Shown here piece after piece: positions 42,106 to 50,554 of a stretch of DNA of 64,000 bases (the first letter of the stretch is position 1; every line of letters starts with the position of its first letter). A program made the position numbers and the translations under genes. The stretch spans positions 969 through 64,968 of the forward strand of contig NZ_RHLK01000005.1 of NCBI RefSeq assembly GCF_009757775.1. Reading direction: 5' to 3'. Below the pieces are notes generated by a model. That model saw nothing but the letters and a program-made list of their open reading frames with translations, was not told where the DNA came from and ran no database searches. Origin of the DNA: Paenibacillus lutrae. GTDB lineage: Bacteria > Bacillota > Bacilli > Paenibacillales > NBRC-103111.

Positions 42106-43284
42106 CTAATCAACCTCACACTGCGCTTTCTCAATCCGGTGGGATTCGGGAATCTCTCTTCCGAGAACCCGGTAATAGATTTCCTCGTATTGCATCGTGA
42201 TCCGGTCATTACAGAACGTTGTGCGCGCACGGTTCAGACATGCTGCGGACATTTGTTCATAGAGCTGATCATTCGTCAAAAGTTCTCTGACATGCTCCGC
42301 CATCCGCTCCGTATCCCCGATTTCAGTCAGAAATCCGGTTTCACCGTGCGTAATAAGTTCAGGAATTCCCCCTGCCTGAGAGCCGACAGTCGGCACGCCG
42401 CAAGCCATCGCTTCCAGGGCCACCAGACCGAAGCTTTCTTTCTCAGAAGGGAGAAGCATCACATCACCCAATGAAATCAGCTGCGCAACATCATCCTGCT
42501 TGCCGCAAAACGTAACCCGGTCGGATAATCCCAGCTCTTTCACATGACTGATGACCTTGGAGAGTTCAGGACCTTCTCCCACAAATAAGAGCCGGCTTGG
42601 CACATCCTTGCTCACCCGCTCAAATACATCGACCACATCTAGAACCCTTTTAACGGGACGGAAATTTGAGATGTGGAGCAGAATTTTCTCATCATCGCGC
42701 GCAAATTCTTTACGGAGCGTCTCTACGCTTCGCGGATAATAAACCCGCTTATCTACAAAATTATATGTAAGATCGATCTCTCTGGAAATATCGAGAGTTT
42801 CCCTGGTTTCCTCGATCAGATCGTTGGAAACAGCAGTCACAGCGTCACTCTCGTTGATCGCATAACGGATCAGATCACTTATGGAATGGTCTTGTGCCAG
42901 TACTGTTATATCGGTACCATGAAGTGTAGTCACGACTTTAAGCTGAGAACCCACCATCTGTTTGGCAAGAAGCGCGCAGACTGCATGCGGAATTGCATAA
43001 TGCACATGAAGCAGATCCAGGCCTTGCATTTGAGCCACCTGAGCCAGCTTACTGGCCAGGGATAAGTCATACGGGGGATACCGGAAAACATAATAATCAC
43101 TGACTTCAACCTCGTGATAATAAATGTTGCGGTGGAACTTCCCCAGTCTAAACGGCATGCTGTGCGTAATGAAATGCACTTCGTGGCCTTTTTCAGCCAG
43201 TAATTTGCCAAGTTCGGTCGCCACTACACCGGAGCCCCCAAGTGTCGGGTAGCAGGTAATCCCTATTTTGAGCTTGTCCTTCAT
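42106..43284 (-). CDS. bshA: N-acetyl-alpha-D-glucosaminyl L-malate synthase
   Basis: First enzyme of bacillithiol synthesis: joins UDP-GlcNAc and L-malate. 392 residues. GT4 glycosyltransferase with N-terminal IGITCYPTLGGSGVVATELG, HVHYAIPHA, THLGT-like TLHGTDITVL, and the C-terminal nucleotide-sugar motif SEKESFGLVALEAMACGVPTVG (landmark ESFGLVALEA). Its start overlaps the end of bshB1 by four bases (ATGA), so the two are translationally coupled. Confidence 0.95.
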   Translation of the reverse strand: MKDKLKIGITCYPTLGGSGVVATELGKLLAEKGHEVHFITHSMPFRLGKFHRNIYYHEVEVSDYYVFRYPPYDLSLASKLAQVAQMQGLDLLHVHYAIPHAVCALLAKQMVGSQLKVVTTLHGTDITVLAQDHSISDLIRYAINESDAVTAVSNDLIEETRETLDISREIDLTYNFVDKRVYYPRSVETLRKEFARDDEKILLHISNFRPVKRVLDVVDVFERVSKDVPSRLLFVGEGPELSKVISHVKELGLSDRVTFCGKQDDVAQLISLGDVMLLPSEKESFGLVALEAMACGVPTVGSQAGGIPELITHGETGFLTEIGDTERMAEHVRELLTNDQLYEQMSAACLNRARTTFCNDRITMQYEEIYYRVLGREIPESHRIEKAQCEVD

Positions 43285-44003
43285 ATTTCATTTCCTTTCT
43301 TGGGCAGAAAGTAATCGACGGAGTAAGGCAGTTTAGACATAAACCCTTCTGCATAGGTGTACATTCGTTTCTGGCCGAGCAGAGCATCCCTGGCCTCTAC
43401 CCGCTGCAAATAATTCTGATTGATTGGTGTAGCGACGATATCTTTGCCGATTTCAGGAGCTGTGAACTGAGATTTGTAAGCTTCCAGCGCATGTATTTTG
43501 CCCGCGTACACTTCCGAAATATCCACCACAAGATCCGGATCCGCTGTATCGTTTATAAAATAAAAATAAAGACTTTCGACTTGAACCGCTTCGGTGTCCG
43601 GAAGGTATCTGCGCAATTTGGCATTAAATACCGCTTCCTGTACGATCCGTGAGCAGGCAATGTGATCCGGATGGCGGTCTTCCCAATAAGGAGCGAACAC
43701 GATTCGCGGCTTACGGAGCCGAATTTCTTGCGTCACTGCATCTATCTGGTCTTTACTGGTTGCGGACAGCCCCCGGTCAGGTAACCCCAAATTGCTCCGA
43801 AGAGACACCCCGAGTACGTCGGCCGCTTTATCGGCTTCCACGAGTCTATTATCAACCGTTCCGTTCGAAGACATCTCCGAACGTGTTAAATCACACAAGC
43901 CGACGGTTATGCCGGCACGTGTATGTTTTAGAATCGTACCGGACATCCCGATTTCTGCATCATCTGCATGGGCGCCAAATACGAGAATATCGACCGTTTC
44001 CAT
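43281..44003 (-). CDS. bshB1: Bacillithiol biosynthesis deacetylase
   Basis: Removes the acetyl group from GlcNAc-malate. 240 residues. PIG-L/LmbE family with the zinc site in ILVFGAHADDAEIGMSG (AHADDxE) and the later His in YWEDRHPDHIACSRI (HPDH). Forms mgsA-bshB1-bshA with overlapping stops and starts. bshC, the last pathway gene, is not in this window. Confidence 0.95.
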   Translation of the reverse strand: METVDILVFGAHADDAEIGMSGTILKHTRAGITVGLCDLTRSEMSSNGTVDNRLVEADKAADVLGVSLRSNLGLPDRGLSATSKDQIDAVTQEIRLRKPRIVFAPYWEDRHPDHIACSRIVQEAVFNAKLRRYLPDTEAVQVESLYFYFINDTADPDLVVDISEVYAGKIHALEAYKSQFTAPEIGKDIVATPINQNYLQRVEARDALLGQKRMYTYAEGFMSKLPYSVDYFLPKKGNEI

Positions 44004-44422
44004 TAAGCCTCCCCCGGCTTGTACTTGTGGACAAGCTCTCTCCAGGCAAAATCTCCCCTTTGCAAAGCCCGCACCAGCAGCTCAGCCGTCGCCACATTGG
44101 TCGCAAGAGGAATACCCATCACATCACAAAGCCGAAGAAGAGCGGTGATATCCGGCTCATGAGGCTGAGCCATCAGAGGATCGCGGAGAAAGATGATCAG
44201 ATCCATTTCATTCTGTGCCACGAGAGCACCAATTTGTTGATCTCCGCCAAGCGGACCGGACATAAACCGGTGAATGACCAAGCTCGTACTGTCCATAATC
44301 CGCTGTCCGGTCGTCCCTGTTGCATAAAGCTTGTGTCCGGTAAAAGCAGATTCATAGGCAATTATGAAATTAACCATTTCATCTTTTTTCCGGTCGTGTG
44401 CGATTAGCGCAATATTCATCAT
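44003..44422 (-). CDS. mgsA: Methylglyoxal synthase
   Basis: Converts dihydroxyacetone phosphate to methylglyoxal and phosphate, an overflow bypass of lower glycolysis. 139 residues. Motifs [35 protein letters not shown] with the catalytic Asp, and [15 protein letters not shown] are typical. Bacillithiol, made by the next two genes, is used in methylglyoxal detoxification, which gives the grouping sense. Stop and bshB1 start share one base. Confidence 0.95.
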   Translation of the reverse strand: MMNIALIAHDRKKDEMVNFIIAYESAFTGHKLYATGTTGQRIMDSTSLVIHRFMSGPLGGDQQIGALVAQNEMDLIIFLRDPLMAQPHEPDITALLRLCDVMGIPLATNVATAELLVRALQRGDFAWRELVHKYKPGEA

Positions 44423-44488
44423 TGTCGCTTCTCCCTTCCCTGCCTCCTTGAGGCTGTCTATATGTATGTCATGCAGGCAACTGTTTGT

Positions 44489-45289
44489 TTAATCAATAAA
44501 ATGCTCAAAACCATAGATCATGCCGCTGTAGGTCATAACCTTAAGAATGGCCGTATTTACTCCAGGCATGTAAGCCGATCTTTCGTAGGAATCATGACGG
44601 ATCTTCAAAGATTCGCCGTGGGCGCCCATAATCACTTCCTGCTGGGCAAAAACACCCGGCAAGCGCACACTGTGGATGCGGAAGCCGTTATAATAAGCGC
44701 CTCTTGCTCCCTCGAGTTTTTCTTCCTCATTGGGATTACCCTGTCTTATCTCTTCTCGGATCTCTGAAATCATTTCAGCGGTTTTAACTGACGTTCCCGA
44801 GGGAGCGTCCAGCTTCTGATCACCATGATACTCAATAATTTCTAAGTGTGGATAATATTTAGCCGCCTGAGCAGCGAATTTCATCATGAGAATGGCACCG
44901 ATGGAGAAATTAGGCGCGATCAGACCGCCGATGTTTTTTGCCTGACACTCCGAATCCAGATCTTTAATTTCCTGAGGGGTGAAACCGGTGGTTCCGATAA
45001 CCGGACGGACGCCATGGCGGATGGCCAATGACGTATTGGCTGCCGCACTCTGCGGAGCTGTAAAATCGACGAGGACATCGGCTTTGGACTCGATCAGGGC
45101 CATTTCCAGATCGTTGGACATCTTAATCCCGCATGGCGCCTGTCCGACTAATGTGCCGGCATCTACCGGTCCGGATGACCGGTCAACGGCAGCTACCAGC
45201 TTCAATTTCGGGTCGCTAAGTACCATTTTGACAACTTCACGTCCCATTCTCCCACTTGCGCCAGCTACAGCTACTTTAATTGGTTCCAT
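44489..45289 (-). CDS. dapB: 4-hydroxy-tetrahydrodipicolinate reductase
   Basis: NAD(P)H-dependent step of lysine and diaminopimelate synthesis. 266 residues. Rossmann motif VAVAGASGRMGREVV, VDFTAPQ, GTTGFTPQEI, and catalytic IIEYHGDQKLDAPSGTS. The motif keeps the first His and the Lys, but Gly stands where many homologues have a second His. AAAGGA precedes the ATG. Position before mgsA is as in B. subtilis. Confidence 0.94.
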   Translation of the reverse strand: MEPIKVAVAGASGRMGREVVKMVLSDPKLKLVAAVDRSSGPVDAGTLVGQAPCGIKMSNDLEMALIESKADVLVDFTAPQSAAANTSLAIRHGVRPVIGTTGFTPQEIKDLDSECQAKNIGGLIAPNFSIGAILMMKFAAQAAKYYPHLEIIEYHGDQKLDAPSGTSVKTAEMISEIREEIRQGNPNEEEKLEGARGAYYNGFRIHSVRLPGVFAQQEVIMGAHGESLKIRHDSYERSAYMPGVNTAILKVMTYSGMIYGFEHFID

Positions 45290-45337
45290 TATTTATCCAA
45301 TCCTTTCTATCTTAGGCAGAGTTCTTGTTCTACGAAG

Positions 45338-45838
45338 TTAACGCAGCCGCTTGCGGTACTGCTTCAGCATCGCCGCGGCCAGCTCATGCTGCGGATTTAA
45401 CCGCAGTGCTTCCTTTACAGCCACAAGAGCAGACGAATAATCGTCTATTCCGGCGTATGCGGCTGCAAGCCCGACCTGCGCTTCCACACTAAGGGGGTCA
45501 AGCGCAGCCGCCTGCTTCAACAAAGCAACGGCAGTTTGAAACTGTTCAACCGTCTGCTGGAGGTATTTATCAGCCTCCGCTACCAGTGCTTTCGCTTTCA
45601 GCGTTGTCAAATGATACAGATAGGTCTCATTATCAGGTTCAAGTGTTGAAGCGGTCTCCGCATGCTGAAGGGCTTTAGAGATTTTGATATTTCTGGCATA
45701 AGTAAACGATAGCTTATAATGATAAGAAGCGTTATCCGGCTCCGCCTCGATGGCCTTCTCGAACCATTCGATCGCTCCTTCGAAGTCATTACTGAGAATA
45801 GACTCATACGCCTTCTGGATTTGAATTTCCCCATCCAT
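45338..45838 (-). CDS. Small TPR-repeat protein
   Basis: 166 residues, almost wholly tetratricopeptide repeats: AYESILSNDFEGAIEWFEKAIEAEPDN opening pattern (A..ND..GAI.WFEKAI), then KALQHAETASTLEPDN, a longer helical unit, and SALVAVKEALRLNPQH. AAGGAGGG precedes the ATG. It lies between the MazG-like gene and dapB, a place where B. subtilis has no TPR gene. Function unknown; likely a protein-binding scaffold. Confidence 0.8.
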   Translation of the reverse strand: MDGEIQIQKAYESILSNDFEGAIEWFEKAIEAEPDNASYHYKLSFTYARNIKISKALQHAETASTLEPDNETYLYHLTTLKAKALVAEADKYLQQTVEQFQTAVALLKQAAALDPLSVEAQVGLAAAYAGIDDYSSALVAVKEALRLNPQHELAAAMLKQYRKRLR

Positions 45839-45893
45839 CTTCCCACCCTCCTTCTAAACCGTATACTTCGGGGGATGGTACAGCATATGAGAT

Positions 45894-46232
45894 CTATTCC
45901 GAATCGGTGTTCACTTTCGTCCACCTGTCGGCATCTCGTGTATTAAACTTATGCATGACTTTATGATGGGCTTCTGTTAAATCGATTCCCAGTGAATTTG
46001 CAAAGCAAATGGTAATAAACAAAATATCACCGAGCTCAAGCTCGATGGAATTATCTTCTTCGGAAGATTTTTTAGGCTTTTCTCCAAATTCGTGATTAAC
46101 TTCACGCGCAAGCTCACCGACTTCCTCAGACATACGGGCAAGCATGGCGAGTGGAGAGAAATAACCTTCTTTAAATTGCGATATGTATGCGTCCACTTCC
46201 TGCTGCATGTCCTTCAGCGAACGTTCTGTCAT
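45894..46232 (-). CDS. ypjD: MazG-like nucleotide pyrophosphohydrolase (YpjD)
   Basis: 112 residues. All-alpha MazG fold with the metal-binding E-x2-E ... E-x2-D pattern: ARMSEEVGELAREV and LELGDILFITICFANSLGID. Such proteins hydrolyse non-standard or damaged nucleotides. It corresponds in position and size to B. subtilis YpjD upstream of dapB. AAGGGG lies before the ATG. Confidence 0.88.
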   Translation of the reverse strand: MTERSLKDMQQEVDAYISQFKEGYFSPLAMLARMSEEVGELAREVNHEFGEKPKKSSEEDNSIELELGDILFITICFANSLGIDLTEAHHKVMHKFNTRDADRWTKVNTDSE

Positions 46233-46444
46233 AGCTACCCCTTCTTTCTGACACCAGACTTCAATCTAATCAACATCTTATTATAGACTCGTTTGTATTG
46301 CAATTTCAGTTTCTATATCTTGCCACCTTGAAGCTCTTTCGCCAAACCTGTCTAAACCCTGTTTTAGAGGACTTTTCCTTGCATGACATTCATGACGCAG
46401 GGTAAACCAATGAAGAGAAAATCGCACAACAGGAGGTGTTCTTA

Positions 46445-46876
46445 ATGAAACGGTTATTCAGTTTGGTCGCAGCGGCCCTTATTGGCTGTGGAATACTCTC
46501 TACGGCACCGGTTCAAGCGGCCGGCACTGGGTACAGCAGTTCAGCAGGAAACTCCGCTGCCTATGTTCAAGACCGCTCTTCCTACGGCTCCCAAACCATT
46601 CATTCCGGTATAGGCGGTTCAAACGGCCCTTACGATCCGGCTGAATTTTCACCTGGAGGTATCCGTACGAATCGGGCTGACCCCTTGCCGGCTGCGACCC
46701 CCAAACCGGGAAGCTATCCTCCGGCCAAGCCCAATAATGTTAACATGATGCAATTTGACAGCAAAATCTCTCCGTCGGCCCAGAAGGGAAGCCGTAAGCT
46801 GGATTGGATGGGATTTCTCGGTGTTCTTGGCTTAACTGGCCTAATGGGTAAAACCCGCAAGAAAAATTTTTATTAA
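46445..46876 (+). CDS. Small secreted protein with Gly-rich C-terminal anchor
   Basis: 143 residues. A Sec signal peptide (MKRLFSLVAAALIGCGILSTAPVQA, shown by its KR start and AQ-like VQA end) is followed by a Ser/Gly/Pro-rich, probably disordered region. The C-terminus has DWMGFLGVLGLTGLMG and a basic tail KTRKK, resembling the WGxxGxxG family of small bacillar proteins, in which this segment is a membrane helix with Gly-x3-Gly packing. AGGAGG lies 7 bases before the ATG. Orientation is opposite to its neighbours. Function unknown. Confidence 0.75.
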   Translation: MKRLFSLVAAALIGCGILSTAPVQAAGTGYSSSAGNSAAYVQDRSSYGSQTIHSGIGGSNGPYDPAEFSPGGIRTNRADPLPAATPKPGSYPPAKPNNVNMMQFDSKISPSAQKGSRKLDWMGFLGVLGLTGLMGKTRKKNFY

Positions 46877-46954
46877 ATCTTGTGTAAGAATCACTGCCGT
46901 TAAGGGTAAACGTACTTATACAGGAAGAAGAACGATCCCTTTTAAAGGTTAATG

Positions 46955-46987
46955 CAGGCCTAGTTACTCAACCTGGCCTGTTTTTTT
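46955..46987 (+). terminator. Terminator of the small secreted protein gene
   Basis: Arms CAGGCC/GGCCTG with an inner GTT/AAC pair, followed by seven T on the plus strand. Confidence 0.8.
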
Positions 46988-47099
46988 ATACCAGTTTGGT
47001 CTTTGCGCACCTTCCAGGAGATACAACCTTATTTTTTACAGATTTTCCCGAATAAAAAGAATACAATAGAAATAAACCCCTCGGAAGGAGGAGCCATCT

Positions 47100-47972
47100 A
47101 TGGCCTTTAGGGAAAGCATACTTGCTTCTTTTAAGCATTTTTTGCCAATCGCCTTAGGGACCGCTATCTTCGCATTTGGCGTCCATTACTTTGTCATCCC
47201 CAATGAATTGATGGAGGGGGGAGTAACCGGTGTTTCCCTGCTGCTGCATTACGCTTTGGGCCTGCCTCCGTCCATAACTACACTCGTCTTGAACGTCCCC
47301 CTGTTCTATCTGGGATGGCGCAGTTTCGGTTCCAAAGCTATGGTCTACACCATCTTCGGGTCGCTCTCCGTCTCTTTCTTCCTGTGGGTCATGGAGGTTA
47401 TGATCGGAAAAGGCTGGCTTGTTCCTTTTATCACCAAACAGGATTACTTGCTCGCCGCCCTTTATGCCGGTTTCACCATCGGTCTTGGACTCGGAATCGT
47501 ATTCCGCTTCGGGGGTACGACAGGCGGTTCTGATATCCTCGCCCAGCTGGGCAACAAGTGGAAAGGCTGGAGTGTAGGCCAAATGATTCTGTTGATTGAC
47601 CTCATTGTAATCGGCACCTCTCTGCTATACATACCTAAGGAAAAGATCTTGTATTCCCTTGTCAGCGTATTTATCGGTTCCAAAATGATTGATTACATCA
47701 CGGAAGGCGCTCATTCGGCCAAAGCCTTTACCATCATCACGAACGAGCCCGAGAAAATTTCCAGAATGATCTCGGAGGAACTGGATCGCGGTGTCACATT
47801 GTTTCCAGCCAAAGGAGCCTTTTCTCAGCAAGCCAAGGAAGTCGTCTATTGCGTCGTGTATCGGCAGCAGATGAGCCGACTGAAGGAATTAATACGCAAG
47901 ACCGATCCGGCCGCATTCATCATTATCGGGGAAGTTCATGAAGTACTTGGGGAAGGCTTCAAAGTCCATTAG
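47100..47972 (+). CDS. ypjC: YitT-family membrane protein (YpjC)
   Basis: 290 residues. Five to six membrane segments in the first 200 residues (FLPIALGTAIFAFGVHYFVIP; GLGLGIVFRFGGTTGGSDILA in short landmarks FGVHYF and GGTTGGSD), then a cytosolic DUF2179 domain (about 205-285, ITNEPEKISRMI, RQQMSRLKELI). Family function is not established. GGAAGGAGG precedes the start. It runs opposite to ypjB and their 3' ends overlap by four bases. Confidence 0.9.
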   Translation: MAFRESILASFKHFLPIALGTAIFAFGVHYFVIPNELMEGGVTGVSLLLHYALGLPPSITTLVLNVPLFYLGWRSFGSKAMVYTIFGSLSVSFFLWVMEVMIGKGWLVPFITKQDYLLAALYAGFTIGLGLGIVFRFGGTTGGSDILAQLGNKWKGWSVGQMILLIDLIVIGTSLLYIPKEKILYSLVSVFIGSKMIDYITEGAHSAKAFTIITNEPEKISRMISEELDRGVTLFPAKGAFSQQAKEVVYCVVYRQQMSRLKELIRKTDPAAFIIIGEVHEVLGEGFKVH

Positions 47973-48835
47973 AAGCCCTCCCTTTTTTTATGGTTTATAC
48001 GTTCATAACCAGGTTTTAACCGGAACATTCTCCATCCTGCGAATAAGAGTATCCCGATTATGAAGGTTCCGATTCCTATCGACCATATAATGGGATCTTG
48101 TGTGTCCGGCAGTGGAAGGAAGGCTTCCCGTTCAGAACGGCCGAATAGTCCGTCGATGGTTTTATGCGCATGCTCCATTGCGGTCTGAAGCGCAGCCTTG
48201 TCTAACTGGTCTTCAGCTAATCCTTTTTTCAAAAAAACGAGCAGTGAATCCATCTTGTTGACATCGGCCGGAGAGCGGTTAATCAGGATTGCAGGCCGGA
48301 TTGTCGAATAATGCCGGTACAGCTTGCTGTAGTCAAGCAAGGATTCAAGTTTTTTGCCAGCTCGGATATTGGATTCAAGCCGTTCCAAGTCATCTTTAAC
48401 CAGCTTGTAGTATTGGAGCCACATAGGCTGATTGCGGTGGGTTAAGGCATCTGCGGCTAGTCTGATCTTGGCGGAAGCAAGCAGAGCCTCGTCTTGTGAG
48501 AAATCAGTCGCTGCAAACGTACGTTTAGCCTTAGAAATGGTTTCCGTTAAGGCATGCAAACCTTCTATGGTAATCGCCCCGTCATAGGTAAGCTTAGTCG
48601 CTTGCTCACCCAGGTGCTCGAGCCGTATTCTCGCTTCATCCGTCTTCCCCTGCTCGGTAAGCTTGTACAGTTCTTCAGCCTCCTGATTAAGGGATTCGGC
48701 TGCTTGGGTTTGACTCGGAGACACAGTTGCCGCGGGCAGGGCCTCCCTGCTTGCAGGAGAGCAGCCAATCACTGCTGTAAGAATCGCAACCCATACACAT
48801 AACCCAATGATCCGCTTAGCGGAATAAAACAACAT
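47969..48835 (-). CDS. ypjB: YpjB-like sporulation-associated lipoprotein
   Basis: About 288 residues. The N-terminus has a lipoprotein signal (MLFYSAKRIIGLCVWVAIL... with lipobox VIGC before SPAS). The body is helical (about 35-255) and a C-terminal membrane segment (IWSIGIGTFIIGILLFAGW) follows, so both ends may be membrane attached. This is the layout of YpjB, named a sporulation protein in bacilli. The start at 48835 has GGAGGG upstream, but that site lies in the 3' arm of a perfect 16-bp hairpin whose 5' arm begins right after the ypjA stop. Confidence 0.8.
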   Translation of the reverse strand: MLFYSAKRIIGLCVWVAILTAVIGCSPASREALPAATVSPSQTQAAESLNQEAEELYKLTEQGKTDEARIRLEHLGEQATKLTYDGAITIEGLHALTETISKAKRTFAATDFSQDEALLASAKIRLAADALTHRNQPMWLQYYKLVKDDLERLESNIRAGKKLESLLDYSKLYRHYSTIRPAILINRSPADVNKMDSLLVFLKKGLAEDQLDKAALQTAMEHAHKTIDGLFGRSEREAFLPLPDTQDPIIWSIGIGTFIIGILLFAGWRMFRLKPGYERINHKKREGF

Positions 48836-48878
48836 GTGGACATCCCTCCTAACACATCTTATGGAGGGATGTCCACAT
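48834..48878 (-). promoter_or_regulatory. Hairpin covering the ypjB ribosome binding site
   Basis: A perfect 16-bp inverted repeat (48834-48849 with 48863-48878, 13-base loop) fills the space between ypjA and ypjB. In the minus-strand RNA the 3' arm contains GGAGGG and the first two bases of the ypjB ATG. The 5' arm starts at the base after the ypjA TAA. This suggests translational coupling; a role as terminator is less likely because the following tract is GTTGTTTTATT. Confidence 0.7.
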
Positions 48879-49538
48879 TTAGACCCTGGATCTGCGGTGT
48901 TTTTGAAATTGGAGTACAGAGAATGCGATGGCAATGGATATAGTGCTTAAACCGATAGTAAACCATTGAATACTATCCAAATGCGGAAGCAGCACTTCGG
49001 ACAACCTCGGAAAAATGCCTTGTTCATAATCCATCCAGTCATTTGCATAAATCCAGATGGCAACAAGTACAATGGAAGAAACCGAATAGGTTGTATAGGC
49101 CGCAAATAACAGCACTTCAAGCGCCATGCCTAGATGCGAAAGCGTAAGCATCCAATCCTGCCATACAATCGTATCCCCCATAGCATAGCCGGACCAAATC
49201 ATAGCCACGGCCCAAATTCCGTACTTGACGGAAGTAATAAGTCCGAATGCTTCGACGAAACCCCGTAGAACAGACCGCTTACCTAGTCCCAGCCCCTTGT
49301 TCCTATCTGCAACCAGCAAATAAATCAAGGTTAACGTAAAGAACAGGCTTGCTGTCGGACTGTCCGGAACAAATGGCAGATACCACAAGGGTTCATACAA
49401 GTACGTTTCTTCTAGTTGTCCTTTGTACCAGTAATAGCCGTATACGGTACCAAGTGCATTAACGGCGAATAATAACCACAGAACCGGACGGCTGGTAAGC
49501 AGAGCCATTCCCCGGTACCATAAGATTGATTGGCTCAT
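48879..49538 (-). CDS. ypjA: YpjA-type DUF1405 membrane protein
   Basis: 219 residues with about six membrane segments, including VLWLLFAVNALGTVYGYYWY and a Pro-containing WYLPFVPDSPTASLFFTL (DSPTAS is a DUF1405 signature). Role unknown; always found near qcr genes in bacilli. Start set at 49538, about 12 bases after GGGAGG, longer than usual; an ATG at 49568 would include that site in the coding region. Stop is joined directly to the ypjB hairpin. Confidence 0.85.
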   Translation of the reverse strand: MSQSILWYRGMALLTSRPVLWLLFAVNALGTVYGYYWYKGQLEETYLYEPLWYLPFVPDSPTASLFFTLTLIYLLVADRNKGLGLGKRSVLRGFVEAFGLITSVKYGIWAVAMIWSGYAMGDTIVWQDWMLTLSHLGMALEVLLFAAYTTYSVSSIVLVAIWIYANDWMDYEQGIFPRLSEVLLPHLDSIQWFTIGLSTISIAIAFSVLQFQKHRRSRV

Positions 49539-49596
49539 GTCTGATGATGACCTCCCTTGATATTCCATATGGGTTTACGGCCCTTTCTTTTCCTTA

Positions 49597-49630
49597 CAAA
49601 AAAACCTGACCGTCTGCGTACGGTCAGGTT
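49597..49630 (-). terminator. Terminator of the qcr operon
   Basis: Arms AACCTGACCGT/ACGGTCAGGTT (49603-49613 and 49620-49630) followed by a T run on the minus strand, 11 bases after the qcrC stop. Confidence 0.9.
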
Positions 49631-49640
49631 CTTAGACATC

Positions 49641-50534
49641 TTATTCGGCTTTCTTCTGTTTCGCAAGCCAGTCAGCCAGTTTATTCATATCATCGTCGGT
49701 CAACCCTTTGGCGATGTTATCGTTGTACTGGGCTGCCATTTTGCCTTGGCCATTCTTGATGATGTCCATGATTTGATCCTTGTCGTGCTTATCGCCCACA
49801 CCGCGAAGCGCAGGGAATCCACTGGAAGGAACACCTTTCAGATCGCCGCCATGACAAGAAATACAAGTAGCTTTCTTGTAAATTTCGGCAGCCGGATCAT
49901 CGGCAGCTACGATACCTGCGGCTTTCGGTGCAGAGGTACCGCCGCCGGCCGGCTGCCCTGCGGCTTTCTTCTCTTTCATTTCTTCTTCACGCTTGATATG
50001 CTCCGGAACCGTACCGGAAGCCTTCAGCTCTTCTTGGTAATGGTGCCAGGAAGTCACTGTAAGGTATACACATGCGATCAGGGTAAGAAGAGCAAGAGAA
50101 GAAGCGATTGGGCGTCTGTAGAAGCGGCGTTCTTTGCCTGTATCCAGGAATGGAGCCAGGAGCAGACCGCCGAACATCAGGCCCGGAATAACCAGAGTTC
50201 CCAATACAACGTAATTCTCAGATGTATACGGGTATTTCAGGAGTTGGTACATAAACAGGAAGTACCAGTCCGGCATTGGAATGAAAGCGGTGTTTTTCGG
50301 ATCTGCGGGATAACCCAGCGGAGCCGGTTCGGAAATTACGAGACATAATACTCCGACCAAGAATACAACGGCAACCATCCATTCCTTCAAAAGAAAGTTA
50401 GGGATGAAGGCCTCGGATTTACCCGGGTAAGCCGAATAATCGGGTGGAACATTATTTTTTACAGTTTTACGAACGCGAGAGTCGCCTACATAAACGACTT
50501 TATCAACTTTACCATTTTTTTGGTCATGCGCCAC
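49641..50534 (-). CDS. qcrC: Menaquinol:cytochrome c reductase subunit IV-cytochrome c fusion
   Basis: 297 residues. An N-terminal part like subunit IV of b6f complexes with three membrane segments and the quinol-site motif PDWYFLFMYQLL, then a Gly/Pro/Ala/Lys linker, then a cytochrome c domain with CISCHG (CxxCH) near residue 220. The fusion is the bacillar form of the bc complex. GTG start 7 bases after AAAGGAGGG. Electrons pass from menaquinol through QcrB and the Rieske protein to this heme c. Confidence 0.95.
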   Translation of the reverse strand: MAHDQKNGKVDKVVYVGDSRVRKTVKNNVPPDYSAYPGKSEAFIPNFLLKEWMVAVVFLVGVLCLVISEPAPLGYPADPKNTAFIPMPDWYFLFMYQLLKYPYTSENYVVLGTLVIPGLMFGGLLLAPFLDTGKERRFYRRPIASSLALLTLIACVYLTVTSWHHYQEELKASGTVPEHIKREEEMKEKKAAGQPAGGGTSAPKAAGIVAADDPAAEIYKKATCISCHGGDLKGVPSSGFPALRGVGDKHDKDQIMDIIKNGQGKMAAQYNDNIAKGLTDDDMNKLADWLAKQKKAE

Positions 50535-50554
50535 TTCAATGCCCTCCTTTCATT

